Position numbers and translations under genes: made by a program. Below the pieces are notes generated by a model. That model saw only the letters and a list, made by a program, of their open reading frames with translations. It did no database searches and had not been told where the DNA came from. Positions 7,621 to 16,382 of a DNA stretch of 64,000 bases are shown one piece after another (the stretch's first letter is position 1; every line of letters starts with the position of its first letter). The stretch comes from Phycisphaeraceae bacterium (GTDB lineage: Bacteria > Planctomycetota > Phycisphaerae > Phycisphaerales > UBA1924): the NCBI GenBank assembly GCA_019636555.1, contig JAHBXH010000001.1, positions 3,196,928 through 3,260,927 of the forward strand, given 5' to 3'.

Positions 7621-8463
7621 TCACGCCGCCGCCTTCAACTCCGCAAGGTGCTTCGACAGCTCCACCACCTCGATCGGGCATCCTTCCCAGTTGTTGCGCC
7701 AGCACACGATCACATCGCACAACGCCGGGTCGTGTTTGTGCAGCAGAAAGTTTCTGCTCTCGTACTCAAACTCGATCCGCACCCGCCGCAATCTTCCATC
7801 CGCGTTCTTCCGTTTCGCTTCGCAATCCGGGAACGTGGGCTGGATCGCCTCGACGATGTACCCGAGTTTCCGCGCAAGGCACCCGAACAGAAAAATTACC
7901 CCCGCCTCGTTCACCGGCGCATTGCGCAGCAGCTCGAAGTCGATCGGCTCCCCGTACACGATCTCGCACTTGGGGCCCAACACTTTCCGCGCCACCGCCT
8001 CGCGCTGATACGTCGGCGAAATAAACCACGGCCTCGCCCCCCGTGCCTCGCGCTCGCGGATGATCCCGATCACATCCTGCCATTCCGGGTTCTTCTCATA
8101 GCCGGCGTAAAACGCCCGCGCAACGCCCGACCACGTCTTGAACCGCCGGTAAAACGTGTTCAGACTCCACTTCCCCTCCATCACATAGTCCGGCGCCTGC
8201 GGGCACTTGCCCAGCCGCCGCGCCGCTCTGCCCCAATCCTCCAGAAGCTCATCGTGGCGCAGGCCGCGCGCGATGTTCACCGCAAGCCCCGCCGCCGACA
8301 GCGCGTCGTTCCAGGTTCTGAAGTTCCTTTCGATCTGCCTCCGCTTGATCTTCGAGTGCAACCGGAATTCATCCCTGCTCGGCGAGTGCCCGAGCCGGGC
8401 GCCGAGCGCCGCCAGCGCATCGATGATTTCCTTCCGAGTAAACGAACGAGTAGTGCGCGCCAT
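7621..8463 (-). CDS. HNH-associated repeat protein with PD-(D/E)XK-like C-terminal domain
   Basis: 280 residues. Residues 5-120 hold two helical repeats of the 'homing endonuclease-associated repeat' type ('EIIDALAALGARLGHSPSRDEF' pattern repeated as 'ELLEDWGRAARRLGKCPQAPDY', each followed by an 'F.TW..A..AAG' helix), probably DNA-binding. The C-terminal domain (about 150-275) has 'NEAGVIFLFG', 'FPDCEAKR', 'RIEFEYESRNF', 'CDVIVCW' and 'CPIEVVELSK', an arrangement typical of restriction-endonuclease-fold proteins. It lacks the HNH motif itself. AAAGGG 8 bases upstream supports the ATG at 8463. The function is probably nucleolytic, but this is inferred. It is an orphan with no methylase or intein beside it. 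Confidence 0.7.
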   Translation of the reverse strand: MARTTRSFTRKEIIDALAALGARLGHSPSRDEFRLHSKIKRRQIERNFRTWNDALSAAGLAVNIARGLRHDELLEDWGRAARRLGKCPQAPDYVMEGKWSLNTFYRRFKTWSGVARAFYAGYEKNPEWQDVIGIIREREARGARPWFISPTYQREAVARKVLGPKCEIVYGEPIDFELLRNAPVNEAGVIFLFGCLARKLGYIVEAIQPTFPDCEAKRKNADGRLRRVRIEFEYESRNFLLHKHDPALCDVIVCWRNNWEGCPIEVVELSKHLAELKAAA

Positions 8464-9107
8464 GAGCATGACCCTTTGAAAGAGATTGCCGCACCGGCGC
8501 GCGGAAACGCTGCACCGTGTGCGCGCCGGAAATCTGAGTTGGATTTGTGTGGAGAGCGAGCGCGACTGTCGCGCGAACAAGCCGGGAGTCAGTTGGAAAC
8601 GCTGAAGAGGGTTGAACGAAGAGGAAAAGGCCGGACGATTGTGGAGTCTTGCTGCGTCAACGACGCGGCAGAAACCCGTGCGAGCACTCTCCATCTCGCG
8701 ATGGGGTAGTCTACCAGAAACGCGGGCGGCTCTGCGCGCGAATCAGGTGTTGCGACGCGAGTTCTCGTGATTTCGCCCTGTTTTTGCAATGCCAAGCGTG
8801 TAGTTGCGCGCTCGGCTCGAACCGACTCGTGTTTGCTGGTCGGAACCACTCCGAAAGGGCGATTTGGCTGACCCTGTCCGGCCCCGCCGAATCAATGGGT
8901 GCATGGCGACAGCAACCGATGATGGGCGCGCACAACGGGCGGTTTTGACTCGACGGCGCGCTTCTTCGATTTGTTCCCGGGCAGGCCGGGGCGAAACCGG
9001 CATCAAAAGCCCCGATTTGACTCCATGTCAACCCGGATGTTGAATGTTGGCGGCGTCGGACGACCAAGCCCGCAACGGGCGAGGCGAACCGACCGAGGGG
9101 AATCAGA
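8464..9107. other. Non-coding interval between divergent genes
   Basis: 644 bases lie between the starts of the nuclease-like gene (minus) and the DUF1254 gene (plus). Frames here are shadows with no protein-like composition. The interval must hold the promoters of both genes, but I cannot point to convincing -35/-10 boxes or an RNA gene. Confidence 0.4.
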
Positions 9108-10529
9108 ATGTCGATGCTCAATGTCGGACGCGCGGCGGCGATCGGTGCGGCAGTATGGATGTGCGGGAGCGCGCTCGCGTCGCCCGCGACACCCAGCGAG
9201 CAGGAAGCGCTCGCGATCGGAACCGATGCGTACATCTACGGCTATCCGCTGGTCACGATGGAGATGACCCGGCGCGTCATGACGAATGTCGCTGCGCCGG
9301 AAGCAACGCGCGCTCCGATGGGGCAGCTTGTGCGGATGCGCGAGTATCCGAACGCGAGCTTTCGCGATGTGACTGCGCCCAACGCCGACACGCTTTACAC
9401 GACGGGGTGGATGGATGTCGGCAAGGAGCCGTGGGTGCTCAGCCTGCCGGACATGAACGACCGGTACTACCTGATGCCGATGTTGGACGGCTGGACGAAT
9501 GTGTTCGAGGTGCCGGGAAAACGCACGACGGGGGACAAAGCGCAGACGTACGTGATCACCGGGCCGGGGTGGACGGGCACGATCCCGCAGGGGATGACCG
9601 AGTACAAGTCGCCGACTTCGATGGTGTGGCTGCTGGGCCGGATCTACTGCACGGGCACGCCGGAAGATTACAAGGCGGTGCATGCGCTGGAAGACAAGAT
9701 AACGATTCAGCCGCTGAGCAGTTGGTCTGGAGCTGGTGGCAAGGCGTACACGCCCGCGCCGGGGAAAGTGGATCCTTCGATCGACATGAAGACGGCGGTG
9801 CGCGAGCAGGTGAACGCGCTCAGTGCTGAGAAGTATTTCGAACTGCTGGCGAAACTGATGAAAGAGAATCCGCCCGCCGCGGCGGACGCGCCCATGCTGG
9901 CGAAGCTGGCGAAGATCGGCGTGACTCCCGGGCAGTTCAGCGCGGGCTCGTGGGACGCGGAGACCGCGAAGGCGATGCAGCAGGTACCGAAGTTGGGCGT
10001 CGAAAAAATCATGGGTGCGTTCAAGACCGCCGCGAAGCCGATCAACGGCTGGGTCTTCACGACCAAGACAGGCGAGTATGGGACGGATTACCTGGATCGG
10101 GCGCTGATCACGGCGTTCGGGCTGGGTGCGAATCGTCCGAAGGACGCGGTGTATCCGACTTCGGAAGCGGACGCGAGCGGCAAGCCCTACGACGGAACAA
10201 AGAAGTACGTGATCCACTTCGACAAGGGGCAGATGCCGCCGGCGAACGCGTTCTGGTCGATCACGATGTACGACGCGGACTTTTTCTTCGTGAACAATCC
10301 GCTGAACCGCTACACCGTGAGCAGCCGGAGCAAATTCAAGGAAAACGCCGACGGCTCGGTGGATGTGATCATCCAGAACGAGAATCCCGGCGGCGATATG
10401 GAGCCGAACTGGCTTCCCTCGCCCAAGGGCCGATTCATCCTCATGCTGCGCCTCTATTGGCCCTCGGAAACGCCTCCCTCGATCCTCGACGGCACCTGGA
10501 AGCCGCCCGCGGCAGTGCTCGCGAAGTAA
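9108..10529 (+). CDS. Exported DUF1254/DUF1214 protein
   Basis: 473 residues with a signal peptide ('AAAIGAAVWMCGSALASPA', cleavage after about residue 25). The DUF1254 part covers about 35-170 ('DAYIYGYPLVTMEMTRR', 'APNADTLYTTGWMDVGKEPWVLSLPD') and the DUF1214 part about 340-460 ('GTKKYVIHFDKGQMPPANAFWSITMYD'). The two domains occur together across bacteria and archaea as a secreted protein of unknown biochemical role. It heads a run of co-directional envelope genes that reaches 17240. The start at ATG 9108 is preceded by a purine-rich stretch. Confidence 0.9.
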   Translation: MSMLNVGRAAAIGAAVWMCGSALASPATPSEQEALAIGTDAYIYGYPLVTMEMTRRVMTNVAAPEATRAPMGQLVRMREYPNASFRDVTAPNADTLYTTGWMDVGKEPWVLSLPDMNDRYYLMPMLDGWTNVFEVPGKRTTGDKAQTYVITGPGWTGTIPQGMTEYKSPTSMVWLLGRIYCTGTPEDYKAVHALEDKITIQPLSSWSGAGGKAYTPAPGKVDPSIDMKTAVREQVNALSAEKYFELLAKLMKENPPAAADAPMLAKLAKIGVTPGQFSAGSWDAETAKAMQQVPKLGVEKIMGAFKTAAKPINGWVFTTKTGEYGTDYLDRALITAFGLGANRPKDAVYPTSEADASGKPYDGTKKYVIHFDKGQMPPANAFWSITMYDADFFFVNNPLNRYTVSSRSKFKENADGSVDVIIQNENPGGDMEPNWLPSPKGRFILMLRLYWPSETPPSILDGTWKPPAAVLAK

Positions 10530-10607
10530 TCCGTCGGGTTTCATCCGACACGACGACCACCGGAAACGGCGCGGAGTTCCGCGCGCCGGCCGCACCCTCT
10601 GCGCGGT

Positions 10608-10778
10608 ATGCTGTGCTTTGTGAGTCGGCCGCGTGCATTCTCGCTTGTGGAATTGCTCGTCGTGATCGTGATCATCGTTGTGCTCGCGCTCGGCGTTTTT
10701 TTCGTGGGGCGCGCGGTGATGCGCATCGTCCACAACCTGTTCGGCCCGCCGCCCGCGACGACGCCTCAATCCGGATGA
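10608..10778 (+). CDS. 56-residue prepilin-like peptide
   Basis: The peptide begins 'MLCFVSRPRAFSLVELLVV' and continues with an unbroken hydrophobic helix to residue 33. Basic residues followed by A|FSLVE, with Glu at +5 of the mature part, is the type IV prepilin / pseudopilin signature; Ala instead of Gly before the cleavage site is tolerated in planctomycete-type prepilins. Normal pseudopilins carry a 70-200-residue globular domain, but here only about 23 residues follow the helix. It could be a minimal pseudopilin-like membrane peptide or a truncated gene. It lies 78 bases after the DUF1254 gene and is easily missed because of its size. Confidence 0.55.
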   Translation: MLCFVSRPRAFSLVELLVVIVIIVVLALGVFFVGRAVMRIVHNLFGPPPATTPQSG

Positions 10779-11006
10779 GTTCAGCGCAGTAAGTTCGCGA
10801 CAGACACCGAGTTCGCAACGAGTAAGGGGATTCTGTGCCGCTCGCCCGCTTGCCACGTGACAGCCGTTTGACAGGTGGGCGCACGCTGTGCGCGTCATGA
10901 ATACCGGGAGAATTCGGCCGCGGAGCCTCGAAAATCGATGGCACGTGGGTTAGTCTACGGCACACCGCTCGCAAGCCGAGCTCGCTTTTTACGGGGAATG
11001 AAGCCG

Positions 11007-12230
11007 ATGAAGTACAAGTTGATAGCGGCGATTGGGATCGCCATCGCGATCGCGGGTTGCAGCAGCTCGCCTTCACGTCCCGTGCTTACCGATGCGCAAT
11101 TGACGGAGCGCGCGGGCGAAGACACGAAGGAGATGATCAGCAATTTCCAGCGATCGGTTGGAAATCTGGTCAACCGCGAACAGAAGCGCACCGCGGCCGC
11201 GGGCGGCCAGCCCGTCGTCATGAACATCCTCGCGATGTCCGGCGGCGGCGACTACGGCGCGTTCGGCGCCGGATTCCTCGTCGGCTGGGGCAAGGCACCC
11301 GACCCCGCGTGGCGCCGCCCCGAGTTTGACGGCGTCACGGGTGTGAGCACGGGAGCGATGCTTGCTCCCTTCGCGTACGTCGGAACCGACGAGTCGTGCC
11401 TGACCGTCGAGGAGTTCTATCGCAATCCGAAAAAGGACTGGACGGAGGAGCGCGGGCTCTTGTTCTTCCTGCCGTCGAACCCTTCGTTCGCGACGATCCC
11501 CGGGCTGACGCGCGATCTGCAGGGCGTGATCGATCAGAAGTTCGTCGCGCAGATGGCGGAAGAATCGAAGAAGGGCAAGCTCCTGATCGTCAGCGCGACC
11601 GATCTCGATCTCGGACGGCAGCGCTTCTGGGAACTCGGCGAGGAGGCGCAGGACGCCATTGCGAGCGGCAATCTCGACCGCGTGCACAAAATCATGCTCG
11701 CGTCCGCGGCAATCCCCGCGGTCTTCCCCCCCATCGGCGTCGGAGAAGAGATCTACTGCGACGGCGGCGTGACCGCGAACGTCTTTCTGCGGCTCGACTA
11801 CCGCAGCCCGTTCGGGTTCATACACCGGTGGAAGGAATTGAATCCGGACAAGCCGCTGCCGAAGGTGCGATTCTGGGTCATCATCAACAACCAGCTCGCG
11901 CACATCCCAAAGACCGTGCAGGAAAAGTGGCCCGATGTCGCCGGGCCGGCGCTCGAGGTCGCGATCCGATCGGCCACGATCACCGAAGCAAAGCTGCTCG
12001 CCGCGGAAGCGGACTACGTCAACCTGAAATACAACGCGGACATTGAAGTGCGCGTCACGGCGATCCCGGATTCGTGGCGTCCTCCCGTCCCCGGAGATTT
12101 TGAAAAGGCGACGATGGATTCGCTCGCCGATCTCGGACGCAAGATGGGCGAAGACCCCAAGTCATGGCAGCTCTGGTCGCTGCCTTCTTCGGCGAGCGGA
12201 CCGGGCGCCGCGCCGGCAACCAGGAATTGA
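11007..12230 (+). CDS. Patatin-like phospholipase lipoprotein
   Basis: 407 residues. 'AIAIAGC' puts a lipobox Cys at residue 18, so the protein is probably a lipoprotein. The patatin fold is shown by the oxyanion segment 'SGGGDYGAFGAG' (78-89), the nucleophile elbow 'GVSTG' with Ser114, and the catalytic Asp252 in 'CDGGV'. Expected reaction: Ser-Asp dyad hydrolysis of acyl esters in lipids at the envelope. GGGGA lies 9 bases upstream of the ATG at 11007; ATG 10998 in the same frame is an alternative. It is 67 bases from the arylsulfatase gene and likely co-transcribed with it. Confidence 0.88.
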   Translation: MKYKLIAAIGIAIAIAGCSSSPSRPVLTDAQLTERAGEDTKEMISNFQRSVGNLVNREQKRTAAAGGQPVVMNILAMSGGGDYGAFGAGFLVGWGKAPDPAWRRPEFDGVTGVSTGAMLAPFAYVGTDESCLTVEEFYRNPKKDWTEERGLLFFLPSNPSFATIPGLTRDLQGVIDQKFVAQMAEESKKGKLLIVSATDLDLGRQRFWELGEEAQDAIASGNLDRVHKIMLASAAIPAVFPPIGVGEEIYCDGGVTANVFLRLDYRSPFGFIHRWKELNPDKPLPKVRFWVIINNQLAHIPKTVQEKWPDVAGPALEVAIRSATITEAKLLAAEADYVNLKYNADIEVRVTAIPDSWRPPVPGDFEKATMDSLADLGRKMGEDPKSWQLWSLPSSASGPGAAPATRN

Positions 12231-12297
12231 TCGGAGTCACTCCGAAGTTTGCGACAAAAAGTGCCGGAGAATCAGGCGAGGGGAAAAGGAGATGCGC

Positions 12298-14799
12298 ATG
12301 GAAAGGGAATTACGAGTTTCTTTCGCGGCCGCGATCGTGATGTTCACAGGCGGCGCCGCGTTCGGCCAGCAGGTCACTGGTGAACCCGGTTCACCGAGCG
12401 CGACGACGACGATCGATGGCAAGCAGCTGCCCGCGCCCGATCCGAAATTCGGCGGCGTCATCAAAGACGATGCGCTGAACAGCAAGCCGTGGTGGGCGCC
12501 GCGCATCGTTCCGCCCAGGGGCGCGCCGAACATTCTGCTCATCATCACCGACGACGCGGGCTTCGGGGTCCCGAGCACATTCGGCGGCGTGATCCCCACG
12601 CCGACAATGGACCGCGTCGCGAAGAACGGCCTGCGCTACAACAACATCCACTCGACCGCGCTCTGCTCACCGACCCGCGCCGCGCTGATCACCGGGCGCA
12701 ACCATCACTCGGCCGGCTTCGGCGTGATCTCGGAACAATCGACCGGATTCCCGGGTTACAACAGCATCATCGCCGAAGACAAGGCGACGATCGGGCGCAT
12801 CCTGCTCGACAACGGCTACGCGACGGCGTGGTTCGGAAAAGATCACAACACCCCGGCGTTCGCCGCAAGCCAAGTAGGACCCTTCGATCAGTGGCCTCTC
12901 GGAATGGGGTTCTCTTATTTCTACGGTTTTGTCGGGGGTGACGCGAATCAGTGGCAGCCGAACCTTTTTCGCAACACGACACAGATCTATCCGTTCACGG
13001 GCAAGCCCGGTTGGAATCTGATCACGGGGATGGCGGACGACGCGATCGACTACATCCATCGGATGCACCAGATCGATCCTTCCAAACCGGTGTTCATCAA
13101 GTATGCGCCGGGCGCCACGCACGCGCCGCACCACCCGACGAAAGAATGGGTTGAGAAGATCGAGAAAATGCATCTTTTCGATGACGGCTGGAACAAGCTG
13201 CGCGAGCGCATCTTCGAGAACCAGAAGAAACTCGGGGTGATTCCGGCCGACACACAACTCGAGCCCTGGCCGACCGACGTGATCAAGAATTGGGATGACT
13301 GCACGGCGGAAGAGAAGAAGCTGTACATCCGCCAGGTCGATATCTTCGCGGCGTACGCGGCCTACAACGATCACGAAATCGGCCGGGTCATCGACGCGTT
13401 CGACGAGATCGGCAAACTCGACGACACGCTCATCATCTATATCAACGGCGACAACGGAACAAGCGCCGAGGGCGGACCGCTCGGCACGCCCAACGAGGTC
13501 GCGTTCTTCAACGGCGTCTCGGTGCCGGTCGATGTGCAGATGAAGTGGTATGACGTGTGGGGAACCGAAGCCACGTACAACCACATGAGCGCCGGCTGGT
13601 CGTGGGCGTTCGACACGCCGTTCACATGGTTCAAGCAGAATGCGTCGAAGCTCGGCGGCATCCGGCAGGGGATGGTGATCTCGTGGCCTGGGCACATCAA
13701 GGACAAGGGCGGACTGCGCGAGCAGTTCTGCCATGTGATCGATGTCGTGCCGACGATTCTGGAGGTGTCGGGGATTCCGGCGCCGGAGTATGTGGACGGC
13801 ATCAAGCAGGCCCCGATCGAGGGGACGAGCTTCGCGTACACGTTTGATGCGAAGAACGCGAAGGAGCCTTCGCATCACAAGACGCAGTACTTCGAGATGA
13901 TGGGCCAATGGGCCCTCTATCACGAGGGCTGGCTGCTGAGTACGAAGGTCAATCGCGCGCCGTGGGAAGCCTACGGCGTGGCGAACCCGGACCCGCTCAA
14001 CAACCAGGTGCTGGAGCTGTACGACCTCAACGCGGATTTCAGCCAGTCGAAGAATCTCGCGGCGGAGAATCCGGACAAAGTCAAAGCGATGAAGCAGATG
14101 TTCATCGAAGAAGCGAAGAAGTACCAGGTGTTCCCGCTCGACGCGTCGGTGGCGGCCCGGTTGGTGGCGCCGCGGCCGAACATCACGGCGGGACGCACGG
14201 AGTTTGTCTACACGCGCCCGATGACGGGGCTGCCGCAAGGCGACTCACCGGCTCTGCTGGACAGTTCGTACACGATCACAGCGGAGATCGAAATCCCTTC
14301 TGGCGGCGCGGAGGGGATGATTCTCACCTCGGGCGGTCGGTTCGCGGGATACGGGTTCTATCTCTTGAAGAGCAAGCCGGTATTCCTGTGGAACCTCATC
14401 GATTTGGAGCGAGTGAAGTGGGAAGGACCGGAGCTCGCGCCCGGCAAGCACACGATCGAGTTTGATTTCGAGTATGACGGGCTCGGTGTCGCGACGCTCG
14501 CGTTTAACGACCTGAGCGGTGTGGGCAAGGGCGGGAAAGGGACGCTGCGCGTGGACGGCAAGGAGGTGAAGACGATCGAGATGCCCAAGACGCTCCCGAT
14601 GATCCTGCAATGGGACGAGAGCTTTGACATCGGCAGCGACACGCTGACGGGCGTGAACGACGCGGACTACATGCCTCCGTTCCCGCTGACGGCGAAACTG
14701 AACAAGCTGACGATCAAGGTCGAACGTCCGAAGCTGACGCCGGAAGACATCAAGAAACTCGAAGCAAATCAGAAAAGGATCGAGGCAGGGCGAGAGTAA
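12298..14799 (+). CDS. Secreted arylsulfatase
   Basis: 833 residues with a signal peptide ('FAAAIVMFTGGAAFGQQ'). The alkaline-phosphatase-superfamily sulfatase domain starts at about residue 76 ('PNILLIITDDAG', Asp85/Asp86 for metal binding). The key sequence 'CSPTR' (Cys123-Arg127) is the Cys-type formylglycine signature, so a maturation enzyme or equivalent is needed; none is encoded here. 'GKDHNTP' and 'INGDNG' (further metal ligands) follow. A C-terminal jelly-roll-like extension occupies about 640-815. AAGGAG 6 bases before ATG 12298 decides the start. Substrate (sulfated glycan, sulfolipid or aryl ester) is unknown. Confidence 0.92.
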   Translation: MERELRVSFAAAIVMFTGGAAFGQQVTGEPGSPSATTTIDGKQLPAPDPKFGGVIKDDALNSKPWWAPRIVPPRGAPNILLIITDDAGFGVPSTFGGVIPTPTMDRVAKNGLRYNNIHSTALCSPTRAALITGRNHHSAGFGVISEQSTGFPGYNSIIAEDKATIGRILLDNGYATAWFGKDHNTPAFAASQVGPFDQWPLGMGFSYFYGFVGGDANQWQPNLFRNTTQIYPFTGKPGWNLITGMADDAIDYIHRMHQIDPSKPVFIKYAPGATHAPHHPTKEWVEKIEKMHLFDDGWNKLRERIFENQKKLGVIPADTQLEPWPTDVIKNWDDCTAEEKKLYIRQVDIFAAYAAYNDHEIGRVIDAFDEIGKLDDTLIIYINGDNGTSAEGGPLGTPNEVAFFNGVSVPVDVQMKWYDVWGTEATYNHMSAGWSWAFDTPFTWFKQNASKLGGIRQGMVISWPGHIKDKGGLREQFCHVIDVVPTILEVSGIPAPEYVDGIKQAPIEGTSFAYTFDAKNAKEPSHHKTQYFEMMGQWALYHEGWLLSTKVNRAPWEAYGVANPDPLNNQVLELYDLNADFSQSKNLAAENPDKVKAMKQMFIEEAKKYQVFPLDASVAARLVAPRPNITAGRTEFVYTRPMTGLPQGDSPALLDSSYTITAEIEIPSGGAEGMILTSGGRFAGYGFYLLKSKPVFLWNLIDLERVKWEGPELAPGKHTIEFDFEYDGLGVATLAFNDLSGVGKGGKGTLRVDGKEVKTIEMPKTLPMILQWDESFDIGSDTLTGVNDADYMPPFPLTAKLNKLTIKVERPKLTPEDIKKLEANQKRIEAGRE

Positions 14800-14967
14800 C
14801 CGCTTGTCTCGAATAGTCCGACGGGACCCGGAACCCCGTTTGGCAATCCAGATCTGATTCTCGAGATTCGATCAACAGGCCCGCTCCGTTGAAAGGCGAA
14901 GCGGGCGATTGGAAAAGGTGGCTGTCGGGGCCCGATCGTTTGGAAAAGCAAGGAAAGGACGAGAATC

Positions 14968-15540
14968 GTGAATCGAATCAATCAGCTCTTGGCGGCGGTG
15001 TTTGTTGGAGTGGCGATCGCGATGCCGGCGTGCAACACGAACAAGCCCGCGGATGAGACGGTGGGCGCGATCGACGCCGTCGGCGCGACGGCGAGCGCGA
15101 CGGTGCAATCGGTTGACCGGAACGCGCGCACGGTGACGCTGCAATGGGAAGACGGCGCTGTCGAAACGTACAAGTGCGGCGATGAGGTGCGGAACTTCAA
15201 CCAGATTCAGCCGGGGGACATCGTGAAGGCGAGCGTGGCGGACGCGGTCGCGATCTGGGTCGGCCCGAGCGGATCGGCGCCGACGGCCGATGTCGGCACG
15301 GTGATGCTCCGCGCCAAGCCGGGAGAGAAGCCGGGGATGATGATCACCGACACCGCGATGATCTCCGCGCGTGTGTTGAAGGTGGACTCGGTCAATCGAT
15401 CGATTACGGTTCGCGGCCCGCTCGGCAACACGCGCGTGCTGCGGGTGGCGCCGGATGTGAACCTGGCGAACGTGACGGTCGGCAACGACATGAACCTGCG
15501 CGTGACGAAGGCTGTCGCGCTGTGGGTGGAGAAGCCCTGA
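14968..15540 (+). CDS. Hypothetical periplasmic or lipoprotein with two OB-like repeats
   Basis: 190 residues from a GTG start with AAGGA 8 bases upstream. A signal segment ('LLAAVFVGVAIAMPAC') ends in a Cys that may be lipidated, although the box is not ideal. The mature part repeats one pattern twice: 'ATVQSVDRNARTVTLQWEDG..ETYK' and 'ARVLKVDSVNRSITVRGPLGNTRVLR', each followed by 'PGDIVKASVADAVAIWV' or 'VGNDMNLRVTKAVALWV'. These look like tandem small beta-barrels similar to DUF5666-type domains. Role unknown. It lies between the arylsulfatase and the channel gene. Confidence 0.75.
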   Translation: MNRINQLLAAVFVGVAIAMPACNTNKPADETVGAIDAVGATASATVQSVDRNARTVTLQWEDGAVETYKCGDEVRNFNQIQPGDIVKASVADAVAIWVGPSGSAPTADVGTVMLRAKPGEKPGMMITDTAMISARVLKVDSVNRSITVRGPLGNTRVLRVAPDVNLANVTVGNDMNLRVTKAVALWVEKP

Positions 15541-15620
15541 GGAATGTGGGATGGCGGATGTAGGATGGCGGACATCGGGAACGCGGCGATGCAAAGTGCC
15601 CCAGGACGGATAGAGCAGAG

Positions 15621-16358
15621 GTGAAACGAGAGAGCCGGGCGATCTGGCGTCCATCAGGGCTGCGTGAACCGGGGCTGCTCAAGCATTCGGTCGCGATGTT
15701 TCTCGGCGCCGTGGTGCTGCTGCTGATCACGGTGCCGGTTTTTTCGAGGATCCAGGGGGGCGACATCGCCGAGAGCATGGCGATTTCGCTGGTGCTGCTG
15801 GCGGCGGTTCCGGCCGTGGGCGCGAAGCATCGCACGCTTGTGCTCGCCATCCTGCTGGTCATTCCGGCGCTGATCGCGCGCTGGCTGAATCACACGCACC
15901 CGGAGAGCATGCCGCCGGCGGTATTTTTGTGCGGCGGGATCGTGTTCATGTCGTTCGTGACGCTCAGCCTGTTCGAGTTCATCATCCGTGCGCCGCGGGT
16001 GAACTCGGAGGTGCTCTGTGCCGGGATCGCGGTGTACCTCATGCTCGGGCTGGTCTGGTCCTTTGCGTACACGCTCATTGCGGTGCTCCAGCCGGGGGCG
16101 TTCGTCTTTCAGAGCGCGACGGGCGGCATGGACGGCGCCGGGGTGATGCGGGGTGAAACGGCGATCTATTTCAGTTTCATCACGCTCAACACGGTGGGAT
16201 ACGGCGATATCACGCCGGTTTCGGGGTTTGCGCGGATACTGGCGGTGCTGGAATCGACGTGCGGCTTGTTCTACATGGCGCTGCTGGTGGCGCGGCTGGT
16301 TTCGTTGTATAACGCACAACCGGGACGCAATGCCGAAGAAACTGCGGGTAAGTCTTGA
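15621..16358 (+). CDS. Two-pore-helix (Ion_trans_2) potassium channel-like protein
   Basis: 245 residues from a GTG start. Hydrophobic segments at about 22-41, 53-68, 72-89, 101-123, 134-153 and 206-231 surround a re-entrant loop carrying the K+ selectivity filter 'TVGYGD' (191-196). The inner helix after the filter contains Gly215 as a possible gating hinge. There is no RCK domain and no arginine-rich S4 helix, so it is probably an ungated or lipid/pH-sensitive K+ channel. It belongs to the run of envelope genes 9108-17240, with 24 bases to the next gene. Confidence 0.85.
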   Translation: MKRESRAIWRPSGLREPGLLKHSVAMFLGAVVLLLITVPVFSRIQGGDIAESMAISLVLLAAVPAVGAKHRTLVLAILLVIPALIARWLNHTHPESMPPAVFLCGGIVFMSFVTLSLFEFIIRAPRVNSEVLCAGIAVYLMLGLVWSFAYTLIAVLQPGAFVFQSATGGMDGAGVMRGETAIYFSFITLNTVGYGDITPVSGFARILAVLESTCGLFYMALLVARLVSLYNAQPGRNAEETAGKS

Positions 16359-16382
16359 AAGAACACAGTGAAGGAGTCGGGC

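Noticed and set aside
9003..10898. A 631-residue open frame on the minus strand
   Set aside because: It is antisense to the DUF1254 gene, rich in Arg/His, and shows no family motif. High GC leaves long antisense frames open by chance.
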